Source of the DNA: Adiantum capillus-veneris
Taxonomy: Eukaryota > Streptophyta > Polypodiopsida > Polypodiales > Pteridaceae
DNA length: 64,000 nucleotides
Direction of reading: 5' to 3'
Assembly: GCA_014529385.2 (NCBI GenBank)
Contig: CM043958.1
Location: 141,646,234-141,710,233, forward strand
The position numbers were made by a program, and so were the translations under genes. Shown piece by piece: positions 1 to 11,563 of the stretch. The stretch's first letter is position 1, and each line of letters opens with the position of its first letter. Under the pieces are notes generated by a model. That model worked only from the letters and a program-made list of their open reading frames with translations. It searched no databases and was not told where the DNA came from.

Positions 1-2747
1 AGAAAGAGCACAAAAGAGCATATACAAAACAACACAAAGATGAAAACATCAAGGCTATGGTGGTGTCGTATCATGGGTAATATGAAAGGGTTAATAGGTG
101 AGTTAATGGCGTTCAATCTTTTCCGACCAAACAAGCTACAAATTGTTCTCTGGAGTTGTAACTTTGTGCTTACTATAATATATATGCTTTGTCTAGTGAT
201 TGGGATTAATTATTTGTACAAATCCTCTTGGTTCATAGCAAGTAACTACCCTTATATCAAAAGAAAAGTTATAGTCTATAAGGGGTAGTATGATGGGATC
301 TGGTGAAAGAAGTATTTCATTGAGCTTTTCTGGGCCAAAGAGAAATACTATACATTGTTGGAAGCATAGTCTTTGGTTAATCCATACGTTAATTATAATA
401 GATCGCACAGAGTGGAAGCGATAAAAATTCACTTTGTGTGGATTATTCATCTAGGATATTTCCAGTATGTGAAAAATGTAGATGTGAGAGAAGTGAAGAA
501 AAGAGATTTTTTCCTCCCGAGCCCTATTCTTGCTCGTAGGCAATGAGGATACTGTAGGGAGAGATTTACTTGTAGCAAGGAGAACCTAGAATTTGTAGAG
601 AGAATGATTTTCTAAGAGTGAGAGAGATACATTTTGTTAGGGAGGGAGATGAAATTAGAGATAAAAAAGAAAACACCAAGAAACCAACAAAATATAAAAG
701 TAAAACACATTTTACTTGACAAACCCTTCGGGAGTTATTCACCATTTTGATGGAGAGAGAAGAAGAGGGAAGACTTCAAACTTTGATTGATGCACCAAGT
801 TCAAGACCTTCTTTGATTAGAGTTGATCTTCCAAGGATAGCTTACAAGATTGGCTAGTCTTCCTCTATGAGCAAGTATAGGCTTCGGCTAATGTTTATGG
901 CTAAGTACAGTTAGGTATCAATCCTCTCACTCCCTCATGAATGGTTTCCAAGGAAGAAGATGTCCCCTTTTATAGGTGAAGGGAACCCCCAAGGGTTACA
1001 CAAGAAAGAGAAGAGCCAGTGTGAACAGAAACTGACAAAGTTTGAAATGGGTTGTCCCTGCATGATGTGGGCAGACTAGGGTCCACCATTTTGATCATAT
1101 CTTCTCAATCTTGGCTTTAAATAAAAAAGTAAAAATAAGGACCAAAAATTCATCTCATAAGCTATGACCCGCATTTTAAATGCTTTTTCCAATTTGGATT
1201 GAAACCTTGTGTTAAAAAATCATCAAAATAGGTTATATTTTTTACAGGAAAAGTCTCTCAAAAGTCTTCTTGTGGTCCCCTTAGCTTAGACTTTCATTTG
1301 ATTCCAATGGACACCTCATACAATATGAAAGCATGACATTTCTTCTTGACAAAATTTTGTAAGCATCCTTGCAATAATGCATTAAAATAGGTGTATCTTT
1401 GAAAAACATTCAAGCTAGTGTTCCACTAGGATTTGATTCCTTCCTAGTAGCTATTAAAAAGAAATATCATAAAAGTATATAGAATATATATATATTGAAA
1501 GTTACCTTAGATATAGGATCTAGCTAGGGTGGGAGATGATAATGAGATAGTAGAAAGAAACAACTAATGCTTTTTGCCCCCAAGTTAAAGAGGTGGAGCT
1601 ATTGATGTTTTTTCCCATAGTACTTTTTATCTCATCCTATTATTTATCTCAAGGATAACATGTTCTTACTTTACCGTTAGCTTATTATTATACTTAGATA
1701 TATATATGTACATTATAAAAAATATACTTATGTATCTACAACGTTGCAAGATAAATTGTAGCATTCGTTCCCACTATGTACATGTCACATCATGACAGCA
1801 CATCCTGGTATCGGATACAACAACAGCCATCCATAGCAAGAGAATGAAACATAAAGTATGAAAATTTTTCCACTCAGAAAACCCAAAGTACATATGACTA
1901 GAAGCTTTTGGAAAGGCCTATACAATAGTCTTGCAAACAACAAGGGTCTAACCACCCACTCTTCCCTTACCAACTCAGGCAGCATGTTTTTAAACCAAAC
2001 CAAATTCTATGTCATAAAACAATTATCATACCGAGTCAATATCTTACAAAAAATGGCTTATTTTAGAGTTAACATCCACCATATAAAACTAGACAGTCCA
2101 GCATTAAAAATAGAGCCCAACTCAATCATATCACCATGCAAAGATAGAGCAGGTCCTACGCTTGAAATAAAAAATGAGAAGTTTTTGGTAAGTCACCGAC
2201 CTGAGAAGTATCCCCAGGTTCCACCAATCCCAGAGCTATACAGCAGACAATCAAGCAGAGGAAGCCCTCAAAAAAACTCCCTTTCACATGCACACACAAT
2301 ACGGAAAGGACAAGGCTAAGTGAGGGGCATAGTCCATCCCTCAACTCATTTAAATAGTGGAGCACCTTTGATGGATGCACTAAAAAGAGCTAGCAAGGAG
2401 AATCCCTTCCACATTCGTTCATCAACACGTCAAAATCTTGAGGTTTATGATACATGTGGAAATTGCCATGGTAGCCTCAATCAGTGGGAGAGAGAAGGAG
2501 CCCTATACTCAGTTGGTAAGAATGCATAGCAAAGAGAGCTTCTCAAGAGTGAGACAAGGTATGGGACGTGAAGAGACATACGCTAATAGGTAATAATGTG
2601 TCACATAAATGAACCATGCGCCCCATTTGGGGAAAGATTTTTACTTGTAAATTTTACCAGAGGAGGCCAAGCACCCAGCACCCAGTGAAGGGCCCCATCA
2701 TATGGGGATTTAGAGTTTAAACTATTCTAGTGATAAGAATAGATGTC
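1..2747. other. Unassigned flank left of the Penelope-like element
   Basis: I recognise no gene here. The longest open frame (1858-2319, plus strand, about 153 codons) has no domain I know, is rich in Ser/Lys/Pro and overlaps an equally long antisense frame, so it is not called. The stretch is AT-rich, with a TA-rich patch near 1480-1495 and 1690-1720. A TATA-like site on the minus strand at 967-974, followed by several hundred bases without a frame, could be the promoter and leader of a decayed LTR element. I found no matching second LTR in the window. Confidence 0.4.
967..974 (-). promoter_or_regulatory. Candidate TATA box, minus strand
   Basis: Read on the minus strand, the sequence is CACCTATAAAAGGGG, a good plant TATA context. 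No coding region begins within the next 700 bases, so if it is used it may drive an LTR-type transcript rather than a host gene. This is inference from the motif alone. Confidence 0.3.
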
Positions 2748-4526
2748 CTTACCTGCATCCATCCAAACAAGACAATAGGTATGCTAGCTTGGATGTGTTT
2801 TACAGGTATCAATGGACTATACCAGTTGTTATCCATGTCCATCTTTTTTTTTTTTAACATTCAAGCCTAGTCCAAAGTATTTATAAAAAAATTTAATTTT
2901 ACCAAAGTTTAAAATATTATTATGTTCTAGAAGGCCATAACTCCTTCTAATCGAGTGAATTATCCCCACATTTATATCAATCCTTTTTTTTGGTGATGCT
3001 CCATTTCCACTTACCATAAAGTAAAGGAGCCGAAAGAAAATTTCTATTTAGTAGTTCAAGAATATCAACCTAGTTTTTTTATTATTTAAGACAAATAAAG
3101 TATACCCTTAATTAGGGTTTATGGAACCCACCTTCCCAAGTTTTTATATCACTCACCTTCACTATACATCTCTTGAGTAAACCAAGTTGCAGAGAACCCT
3201 TAATGTAGACGTGGTATCTAGCCAGACCATTTGCTCAACCATGAAGTAAAAGGAATAAATGCCTTTATGGGCTTTTTTTAATTTAAAAAAACCAACTAAG
3301 TACGATCATGTGAATGCTAAAAATTTATAGTATCACCCCATCAAAAACAACCAGTAATAAACCAAGTCTGGCAATAGTATGTAACCGGGGGATCCCCCCA
3401 AAACACATTTCAAAAGAACTATTATCCAAAAAATACTGTATGCACTCACACCAAACCCCACATTTTCATTTAGCCAGTAATTCATGCACCATGTGTCAAG
3501 TTAAGGAAAAACAACTAGTACCATTATCAAGTAAAACCCCCCCTACCAGTAGTTCGTCAAAGAAATACCAGAGTATAGCTCGACAGTAAACCCTTATAAT
3601 CTTCCCCAATAACCTCAAACAAACCAATGTTCAGTTTTATGCAGCGCAACCAAAAACATTAGCAGGATCATATCTTAGCACAAGAGTGCTAACTCACTCA
3701 ACCATTACCATATACTACCAAGCTTATCCAACTCTCATAGTGGGCCTTACCCAGCTAAGCGATAAGGTACAATAATCTACAATAGTGCCTCAATTTGTTA
3801 AGCAAATCCAACCATACAGTGGTTCTTACCAAGCTAAGTGGCAGGTTATGCAACCCAATTAGTTTGCCGACCATGTGTTATGTACTATCATCATTAGCAA
3901 AAGAAACCAATAAATACCGAGGTATAGACCCCGCCTTTTTCCACAAGATTTTCTTGAACAGTATGCACCTCCAATTCGTCATATGATCATGCATAGATTT
4001 AACGGAGTATTATACGGACAAGCCAAGTGGTAGTAACCCCTTATACTATTTCCCAAAAAAAATTTAAACAACCCAATGAGCGGGTTACACAGAGCAGCCA
4101 CAAAAACAATAGTAGGATCATAGCCATGCCCCAAGAGTGTTTAAACCACTCAACCATTTATCATATAATGTCACGCACAACCCACATAGTGAGCCTTACC
4201 AGGCTTAAGCGACGAGGAACAACACTCCTCAGTAGTGTCTCTAACTATCAAGCAAAGCTTAACCACACACTGGCCTTACCAACCATCCACCATTTATCAT
4301 GTACTGCCAAGTAGAGCCAACCCAAACATTGGGCCTTATCGGGCTTTAAGCGACAGTGCTTTACCATATCTTTTACATTATCCCAAGCAAACAAAAGAAA
4401 GAAACAAAACCCTTAATACCAAGCTTAGTGGCCAACCTGTGTCGTTTGTGTTGCAAGCTCTATGTTTAGTGTAGTAGAGAATAAACACATAGTCCTCACA
4501 CTTTACGCAAGTAGATCCGTACAAAG
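2748..4526 (+). repeat. Left direct terminal repeat (pLTR) of the PLE
   Basis: Matches 8688-10417 in order along its length. Shared landmarks are the ACCAGTTGTTATCCATGTCC block (2820s and 8760s), GGTATCTAGCCAGACC (3210s and 9160s), the GGGCCTTACCCAGCTAAG block (3742 and 9711) and the terminal ACGCAAGTAGA...TACAAAG (4507-4526 and 10396-10417). The ORF start codon at 4533 follows immediately, so this repeat probably carries the element's promoter and leader. It contains several copies of a ~25-base motif around GGCCTTACC-GCTAAG. Open frames inside it (for example 3314-3589 and 4027-4314) are not conserved in the right copy and are not called. Confidence 0.75.
3741..4355 (+). repeat. Iterated GGCCTTACC...GCTAAG motif in left pLTR
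   Basis: A motif of roughly TGGGCCTTACCCAGCTAAG followed by CGATAAGG-like bases recurs with variation at 3741, 3819, 4190, 4271 (shorter) and 4330. The right repeat carries counterparts at 9710, 9790, 10091 and 10223. Spacing is irregular, between about 60 and 370 bases. Its role is unknown; it could be a protein- or RNA-structure site of the element. Confidence 0.55.
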
Positions 4527-4532
4527 GGAAAC

Positions 4533-7027
4533 ATGGAGTTTGCCAAAAGCAACCCAGATTTCTACACAGAATCAATTTGGAATGTTTTTTGACCCTATGT
4601 TAAATGTGCCTACAAATTTCTTGACCCTAAAGCTTCATGCGAATCCAGCATCATGTGGTTTAATCATGCCATTTGGTATGTTCTCAACCATCTAGACCAA
4701 CTCTTCCTTGAAAAACCCATGGACTTTCATCTCTCCCTTATTTGTTTTTGGTTAGGTGGCCAAGCTAAATATATAGTAACTGCTCAAATTGCTTTTAACA
4801 TCTTTCGTGGGCTAATGCTGGATATCTTGAAGGAACTAAAGTCTGATGAACCTAGGATCTATCTAACCACTTATGCCAATTACAAAGGATTAAAAATCGT
4901 CACTAGCTTACTCAAGCCTTGTATCGATGAAGATGACTCCCCTTCTCTAAAAAGACCCAATTCTCTTGCTACTCCCAACTCTTTTACTTCTTTTCTGACA
5001 CCTAGATCTTCCTCTAATCGAGGGAAATCTCGTAGCTACACTAGGGGAAGAGGCAGAGACACCCCAAGTAGGAACTTTCTTGAATTGTCATCATTGATGA
5101 ACATGCAGGTTGCTGTGAGCGCATGTGGAAGGAGGTTTCTCAACAAAAAAGCTCTAGGCCAAGACTTTATTTACGTACACCGTCTCTTTCAAAATGAGCT
5201 TCTCGACCTGATACACCCTAAAACACTTTTTTGTGAGTGCTTTGACCTACTTTTTGGCAACCACAAACTACTAGACAATGTACTTATTGACTGGAAGTAT
5301 CAACAACCCATTAAAGATTTGGTCTATAGTAATGATTTTCTTCGACATGACTCAATTCTCAAATGAATCTGCAATCAGTTATCACATTTTGCAAAGACTT
5401 TGATACATATGGTATACATGTTTGTACTTGTGATCTTAACATCATTGAAAATATCAAAGTCCGGAGAATCTTGGCTAATGGGCTTAATCACATACCTAAC
5501 TTTCCCAAAAACCCATATCTCACTTTATCAACTTTACTTAGCTGCTTAACTGACCTTGTCATTTCTCTCCAACTGGAGAAGAGAGTTTTACTGGACTTAA
5601 CCAAAGTGGTGGAAGCATGTTTTTTCCAAAAAATCTCACAAGTACCTAGAAAATGGTTATCTACAGATAACTCCTGGATAGCATCACAACTTGCTCATGA
5701 ATTTCAAAAATTATCAAAGAATCAGTTCATAGTCGGTCTAGATAAAAGCTCTAATTGTCCCACTCTTATTTGCAAAAACTTAACTTGGAAAGCTGCTCAT
5801 TCTCGGGTATCCATGAAAGAATTCACAAGAATTAACACATCCCTACAAACAGTTACCAATAACGTCTCAAGACACTTAGATAATTTGGGTTATTCTCTTT
5901 AGGACACTAAACTACAAGTATTTTTTCCCACCTATAAGATTCATAAACATAAATTCACATGGATATCAAATGCTTCGAATGGCGTCTTTACAAATATCAC
6001 CAAAGATATCACTCTTTGTCTTGACCTTATATTAGTAGAGTTTGAACTTATATGTGCCTCTAGACAAAAAAAATCTTCCATAACTTTCTATAAATACAAT
6101 ACAACCCCTTTTGGATTAAAAAAAACTCTACTGAGGTTTCTCTTAACCTCCCTAAACAAAGTTTCCATCTTTTTACAGGAGATATTACTCAATGTTATGA
6201 GAATATTCCCATAGAAGGTGATCTTGTGCTTAAAGATGTACTATCACAGGTTATCAAACTAGCTTTTATTAATGCTAGGAAGAAGAGGTTTTTCTACGTA
6301 TCTCTTTCCAAAAAACCTAGATGGGTAAAAAAGACACACTCATCACACCCCTTGAACTTCAATGAAGAGAAGCTATGTCTTTCCATATCATGGTTACTTG
6401 ATAACTATACCATTCTCTTTGGAGGACACCATTTTAACCAAAGCCTAGGCATCCCCATGGGGTTCTCCTACTCCCCGCTCATGTGTAATATATACCTTGC
6501 CTTCTTCGAGTACAAATGGTTTCTCAAAGCCGTGGGAGATAAAAGTGATAAACTTTCATTGTTTGGACACACTTACAGATATATGGATGACATACTAAGC
6601 ATCAACAATAAGGCTTTTTCAGAAGGGATCAGTCATATATATCCTAACTGCTTAAGAATTGAACCAACTTCTTTACAAGGGTTCACAACACCTAATGGAT
6701 TTTTCTGCACTTCAGTACAATTTCTTAACCTTTATATTCCTCTTCATATACCCTGTGCCAAGAGAGTATGACCGAAAATTTGTATGGAAGAGAGATCTTC
6801 TAAACCTTCCACCTTTTGAGTTCATAAAAAGGAATAGTAATAGGCAGCCCCACAAAGCGGCTCTTAGCACTTGTATCAGCCTGCTTTACTTAATTATCTA
6901 CTCTTCCTCCAACTATCTCCTTGCTTGGGAAGATATTAAGGTACTTATAAAAAAGTATTGCCTTAATGGCTTTAATAGATACGACATAATTGATAAAATT
7001 CTATTATCTCTTACTCAGCATGACTAG
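4533..7027 (+). pseudogene. Penelope-like reverse transcriptase (frame-broken)
   Basis: Telomerase-related RT of a PLE. The first ATG (4533) lies seven bases after the pLTR and its frame has an early TGA at 4590-4592. The frame continues 4653-5366 with a basic Ser/Arg-rich linker near 4960-5070. A second frame runs 5363-5902. RT motifs follow: TYKIHKHKF near 5925-5960, motif A as GDITQCYENIP near 6180-6215, motif B as GIPMGFSYSPL at about 6450-6480, and the catalytic YRYMDDI at about 6577-6597. The C-terminal thumb-like part (YDRKFVWKRDLLNLPP onward) ends at 7027. At least three frame changes and two stops separate these pieces, so the copy is dead even though the YMDD motif is intact. No GIY-YIG endonuclease is visible on either side. 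The family call rests on motif order and pLTR context. Confidence 0.68.
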
Positions 7028-7070
7028 CTGGGTCACTTTAACCAAATATTCTCATCTCTCTAATAAGGTA

Positions 7071-7095
7071 GTAGGCCCATTCACAATGGGCCTAC
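7071..7095 (+). terminator. Hairpin just after the PLE RT frame
   Basis: A perfect 11-base inverted repeat, GTAGGCCCATT / AATGGGCCTAC, with a 3-base loop, lies 44 bases past the RT stop. The inverted copy of this region has a different hairpin at the matching place (10864-10906, arms CTTGGTGG/CCACCAAG plus an outer ATAGGT/ACCTAT). Structure is therefore kept while sequence changes. It may mark the transcript 3' end or an RT recognition structure, by analogy with retroelements that prime at 3' structures. That role is inference. Confidence 0.45.
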
Positions 7096-7530
7096 TATCG
7101 ACCCATTGTGTTTGGTGCCTGGGATAGGACGGGTACACACACACACACACACAGCGTTACTTGCCTGTAGGTTTTTAGCATATAAAAAAAGCTTTACTAA
7201 ACCACAAAATGTTGACATTCTGGATTTATATAGTCCAACACTCTTCCTAGTTTCACTAAATGGGTATCCATTGTGGGATAGAACCCTTATAATGGTATGA
7301 TGGTTGCAAGACCCTTAGTTGGCAAAAGAACATGGTTAAAATTTGCTTACTGCCCTCACTATTCCTATCGTGAAGGTGCTATGGTGGTTTTGTTGTGCCG
7401 AACCGCATCACAGGTGGCTACTCATTCTCGGGTCCCCAAGAGGAGCTCGCTCCACTCACTACTTTGCACGCTACACGCCATGAGTGATGGCGACCTTCCT
7501 TCTTCTATTTAAGAGGTGAGGGCGTACTTT
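7085..7530 (+). repeat. PLE 3' segment, inverted partner of 10435-10885
   Basis: Contains a short (CA)n at 7135-7153, then ACTTGCCTG, TGGGTATCCATTGTGGGATAG (about 7260-7281) and GAGTGATGGCGACCTTCCTTC (about 7480-7503), ending near TTTAAGAGGTGAGGG. All of these recur in reverse complement at 10435-10885. The inverted pair encloses the antisense ORF and the right pLTR. Confidence 0.65.
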
Positions 7531-7539
7531 GCCCCTCAC

Positions 7540-8317
7540 TTAGCCTTGTGTATTGGCAGGGCATTTGGAATGATCGATGAGGTTGAGGTTGAAGAGGGCT
7601 TTTATGAGCTCCCCTTTGTCAAGGAACTGCCCACCTTTCAGAATTTTGAGTCTGCAGTCTTCAACAATAGAGGCAGGGAGATTAGCAAGGTAAACCCAGG
7701 TTTCATCTAGAATTGGTGCTAGAAAGGCTTTGTTAGGTAAGACCCAGAGTTGATGGTCCACCCAAAAAGATTCAATTTCAATCTGCCTAATAGCTAGGAA
7801 AGGAAAGACTTTGGAGATTTTTGGTACCATTTCTAAGAGGTTAGAGTCATTGAGGAAGCAAAGATTACTCTGAAATTCTTTGACAGCTTCTAGAGTCACA
7901 CTATCCCTATAAAAGATACCACCTGTTTGAGGGATAGTTAGAGTAGCCAGCGTACTGATAAAAGACGGATTGAGGCCACATAGTTTTTTTGAAAAAGTTA
8001 GACAGATCAGCCCCAGAAGATGAGAATAGGGTAAGCTCATGTTGATACTGTAGAGAGAGTATAGGAAGTTGGGCTATGTACTGGGAAATCAAATTCACAC
8101 CATCTTTGGAATCCTTGTCCAAGGTAGCCAAAATTTTGACCCAATCATTAAAAGATAACATGTGTAAGATAGACATCTTTTTGTCTAAGGTTAGATTCGA
8201 GTCATAAATTAGTTGAGAAGCATCCAAGCTGTTAATACATCTGAGAAGAAGAGATGTTCCCACAGAGAGGGGTTCATAGGATAATTCCAAGCCTTGCGAG
8301 AGAGCAAGGGTCTGCAA
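7540..8317 (-). pseudogene. Antisense ORF inside the PLE, function unknown
   Basis: I do not recognise this protein. Two minus-strand frames (8317 to 7907, and 8040 to 7540) overlap and look like one coding sequence of about 260 codons with a single slip near 7980-7992, where a run of T's on the plus strand (A's on the coding strand) lies at a Phe-Phe-Lys-Lys stretch. The composition is protein-like: mixed hydrophobic and polar residues, no low complexity, and a segment WVDHQLWVLPNKAFLAPILD. Just upstream on the coding strand is a T-rich stretch ending TATATTGCAG at about 8318-8335, which resembles a 3' splice site, so this may be an exon of a longer gene. It could be an antisense PLE gene, a captured host fragment or another element's gag. 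Confidence 0.4.
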
Positions 8318-8687
8318 TATACAAAAAATTTAGTGAGGCTATCACTACTTATTGTAGTACGTAATACAATATTTGGCGTATCTTGCCAAGAAAGGTCAGG
8401 TTCTAACTACTAAGGCATTTTTTGGAGTATGGTCTTTTAGTTGTTTTAACATAAATAATAAGACATAATTGAATTTTTACATTCAAAAGACAGCTGGCTC
8501 TAGAGGGAAGGAATGATAAGTACAAAAACAACTCAGTCTTAGAATTATCTTTGTACAATGTTTATATGAATGAAGCCTCATTCCAGTATACAGATATCAA
8601 AAGTGCTTCCCTTGCCGTATATGTATGTGTAGTCATGTATGGACAATTGCTTAAAGCCAAAAAAAACTTCCAAGATAGGATAAAGTC

Positions 8688-10417
8688 CTTACCTACATCC
8701 ATCCAAACAAGACAACAGATATGTGAGCCTTGGATGTGTTTTACAGGTATCAGATGGACTATACCAGTTGTTATCCATGTCCACCTTAAAAAGAAAAAAA
8801 ATTAAACTTTCAAGCCTAGTCCAAAGTATTTATATTCCAGAAAAAGTTTTAATCATCCAAAATTTAAGGTATTTATTCTCTTTAGAAGGCCATTCCACCT
8901 TCTAATCCAAGTGAATCATATCCTCATTATTTTAGTTAACCCTCTGTTTTTTTATGAAGCTCCATTTTCACTTACCATAAAGCAAAAGGAGCCTAAAAGA
9001 AAATTTCCATTTAAGAATATCAAACAATTTTTTGATTATTTATGACAGATAAAGTTTATCCCCAATTAGGGTTTATGGCATTCTCCTTCCTCAAGTTTGT
9101 ATGTCACTTACCTTCCTTACCTCTTGAGTAAGCCAAGTAGCAAGGAACTTTAACTATAAACACGGTATCTAGCCAGACCGGGTGCTCGAAAAAATAAAAG
9201 AAAAAAATAATTTTATGTGCTTTTTAAGTCCGTCCATATGAATGCTAAAATAGTATATCATTAACCCCAAAAACAACCAGTAAACCACCAATTCTAGCGG
9301 CAGTATGCAATTGGGGGGGACCCCACCCAAAATATTCCATCGAAACAACTATTATCCAGAAAGTCAGTACGCAATCGGGCCAAAAACCCCCCATTTTTTC
9401 CCAGTAATTCTGCGCTAAGTGAAAGAAAAACAACTAGTACCACTATAAAGTCAAAAAACCAGTAAGCTACTAATAGGTTAACAAAAATCCCTTTTTTTTA
9501 AAAAAAAAATATAGTATGTTCCAGTATTTTTTCCAAAGAATTAATGGGTTATAGTACCATCAAGCCAAGCGACAGTACTCAATAACCTCCAACCAATGGT
9601 CAATTTTATGCAGAGCCATCGAAAGCAGTAGCAAGATTATATCCTAGCACATGTTTGCTAGCCCAAACAACTATTACCATATACCATCAAACCTAGCCTA
9701 CCCACATGGTGGGCCTTACCCAGCTAAGAAATAAGGAACAACAATCCACAATAGTGCTACTATCTGTTAAGCAAAGCCATCCATACATTGGTTCTTACCA
9801 GGCTAAGTGGCAAGTTATGCCACCCAATACTTTTTCCAACCATGTGTTTATGTACCGTCATCATTAGCAAGTAAAAAAATAGTAAAATACCTGGTTAAAA
9901 ATCCCTTTATCCCCCAAGAATTTTTTGAACAATATGTACCTGCAACTTGTTATGAACAAAAAAAGTGAACAGTTTCTGCAAAGCAGTTATCGCAGAGCAG
10001 CTAAAAAACCAGTAGCAAGAACATAGTAATGCACCCAAAAAAACCTTTCAACTATTACCATATGATGTCAATCAAAGCCGACCACCGTAGTGGGCCTTAC
10101 CAAGCTAAGGGATGAGGAACAACTCCCCTCAATAATGTTTCTCACTGTCAAACCAAGCTAACCACACAGTGGTCCATACCAACCATCCACATTTTATCAT
10201 GTATTGCTAAGTATAGCCAACCCAAACATTAACCTTTATCAGGCTTTTTACGCGACAGTGCTTACTATTTATATCAAGCAAAAAAAGACAGAAACGAGAC
10301 CGTTAATGCTAAGCTTAGTGGCCAACCTAAGTTGGTTGTGTTGTAAGCTCCATGTTTGGTGCAGCAGAGATAAAACACACAGTCCTCACACTTAACGCAA
10401 GTAGAACATGTACAAAG
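8688..10417 (+). repeat. Right direct terminal repeat (pLTR) of the PLE
   Basis: Diverged copy of 2748-4526 in the same orientation, with many substitutions and small indels, so the copies separated long ago or derive from different source elements. After the shared end TACAAAG (10411-10417) the left copy runs into the RT start codon. This copy instead runs within 20 bases into an inverted 3' segment. The right repeat therefore belongs to a 5'-only remnant joined to an oppositely oriented 3' end. Confidence 0.72.
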
Positions 10418-10434
10418 CTAAGAGAGGGGTAGAA

Positions 10435-10789
10435 TGCACCCTCACCTCTTAAGTAGAAGAAGGAAGGCCGCCATCACTCATGGATAGTTGCTTGTCTAGC
10501 ATACTGATTAGAACGAGCACCTTTTGGGGACTCAAGGATAAGTAGTCGCCTGTGATGCGATCCGGCACAGCATAGCCACCATAGCGCCTCACGGCATAGT
10601 AAATGAGGGTAGTAAGTAATATTTTAGCCACGTTTGTTTGCCAACTAAGGGCTTTGTAACTACCATAACATTTTAAGAGTTCTATCCCACAATGGATACC
10701 CATCTAGTAAAAAGGTGTAGGACTTTTCAAAGCCAGAGTGTCGAAAATCTATGTTTATTATAGCCTAATTTTATGTTGAAAAACCTCAG

Positions 10790-10845
<56 letters not shown>

Positions 10846-10906
10846 CCCTCCCCCATACTTGAGAATAGGTACGCTTGGTGGAGCGTAGGCCACCAAGTGG
10901 ACCTAT
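10435..10906 (-). repeat. Inverted copy of the PLE 3' segment
   Basis: Reverse-complement match to 7085-7530, including CCCACAATGGATACCCAT, CTCACCTCTTAAGTAGAAG and a (GT)n run that is much longer than its partner (10794-10843 against 7135-7153). It ends in a two-part hairpin at 10864-10906. It marks the right boundary of the PLE cluster. Confidence 0.62.
10794..10843. repeat. (GT)n microsatellite
   Basis: About 25 uninterrupted GT units inside the inverted PLE segment. The partner arm has about 9 CA units, so the tract expanded or shrank after the copies separated. Confidence 0.9.
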
Positions 10907-11099
10907 CCCCTATCAATTCTATGTACTCTTTTGTTGCATATCATGCATTGCAAGGGGTCATGTTCATAATGTAAACAACTATAGAAACCGCCTCAACCCA
11001 ATAAGAATTAGACATGTTCATCAACACTCTAGCAACTACTGCTATTGGCATGTTCTTCCCCTTTAAAATATCATTTTGTCATAGCATACCTGCAAGAAA

Positions 11100-11330
11100 A
11101 CCACCTCTAAATTCCATGCAAATCTGGAAAACCATTAAACTCATTAGAGAAGTATTCTCCCCCTCCATTTGAGCTCAGGCACTTCACATGTTTCCCAATA
11201 TGTTTTCCAACCATAGACTTGAAATTCTAAAAGTGCATAAGCACCTCACTTTTCTGCTTCATAAAATAGGCTTATACCTTCCTTGTATGGTCATCAATGA
11301 AGCTCGTACATATACATTCCTACGTACATG
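11100..11330 (-). pseudogene. Copia integrase core fragment
   Basis: The minus strand encodes FIDDHTRKVYAYFMKQKSEV around 11310-11250, the hallmark second-aspartate region of copia integrases. It continues toward the KC.R.DNGGEY region near 11160 in a degraded state. No usable frame remains. Integrase normally joins the cDNA to host DNA; here it is only a fossil. Confidence 0.7.
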
Positions 11331-11563
11331 TTTGTCATGAGAAAATGATACTTTAAATGCTGGCAAACCTATAATCCTCTCTTTAGACTGCATCGTCTTC
11401 AAACTTTCAAATTTACACGACCAATCCGTTTGTGATAGATCTCAATATCTGCAACAACTCCTGCACCTTGTGCAAACCTAGCAGCATTCACCTCAGGCCT
11501 ATTTACATCCAAAATAAACATTCTCTACACTCCTTTTCCAGTGCAACCGGCCTTCCAATCTTC

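Larger units (their letters stand above)
2748..10906 (+). mobile_element. Penelope-like retroelement with long direct terminal repeats
   Basis: Seen directly: two diverged same-orientation copies of a ~1.75-kb sequence (2748-4526 and 8688-10417) flank a plus-strand reverse transcriptase region (4533-7027). Behind it lie a 3' segment with a hairpin (7071-7530), an antisense ORF (7540-8317), and an inverted copy of the 3' segment after the right repeat (about 10435-10906). Known: Penelope-like elements are retroelements with a telomerase-related RT, and their copies often sit in partial tandem, so direct terminal repeats (pLTRs) and inverted flanking pieces are typical. Inference: this is an old, inactive copy, since the RT is spread over three frames. 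I see no GIY-YIG endonuclease. Alternatives would be a LINE or another RT family, but the pLTR layout and RT motifs argue for PLE. Confidence 0.7.

Noticed and set aside
1858-2319. 153-codon ORF
   Set aside because: No recognisable domain, overlaps an antisense ORF, and has no splice or promoter context.
2748-4526. Hammerhead ribozyme, known from some PLE terminal repeats
   Set aside because: I looked for the CTGATGA and GAAA core on both strands in each pLTR by eye and did not find it; a covariance-model search would be decisive.
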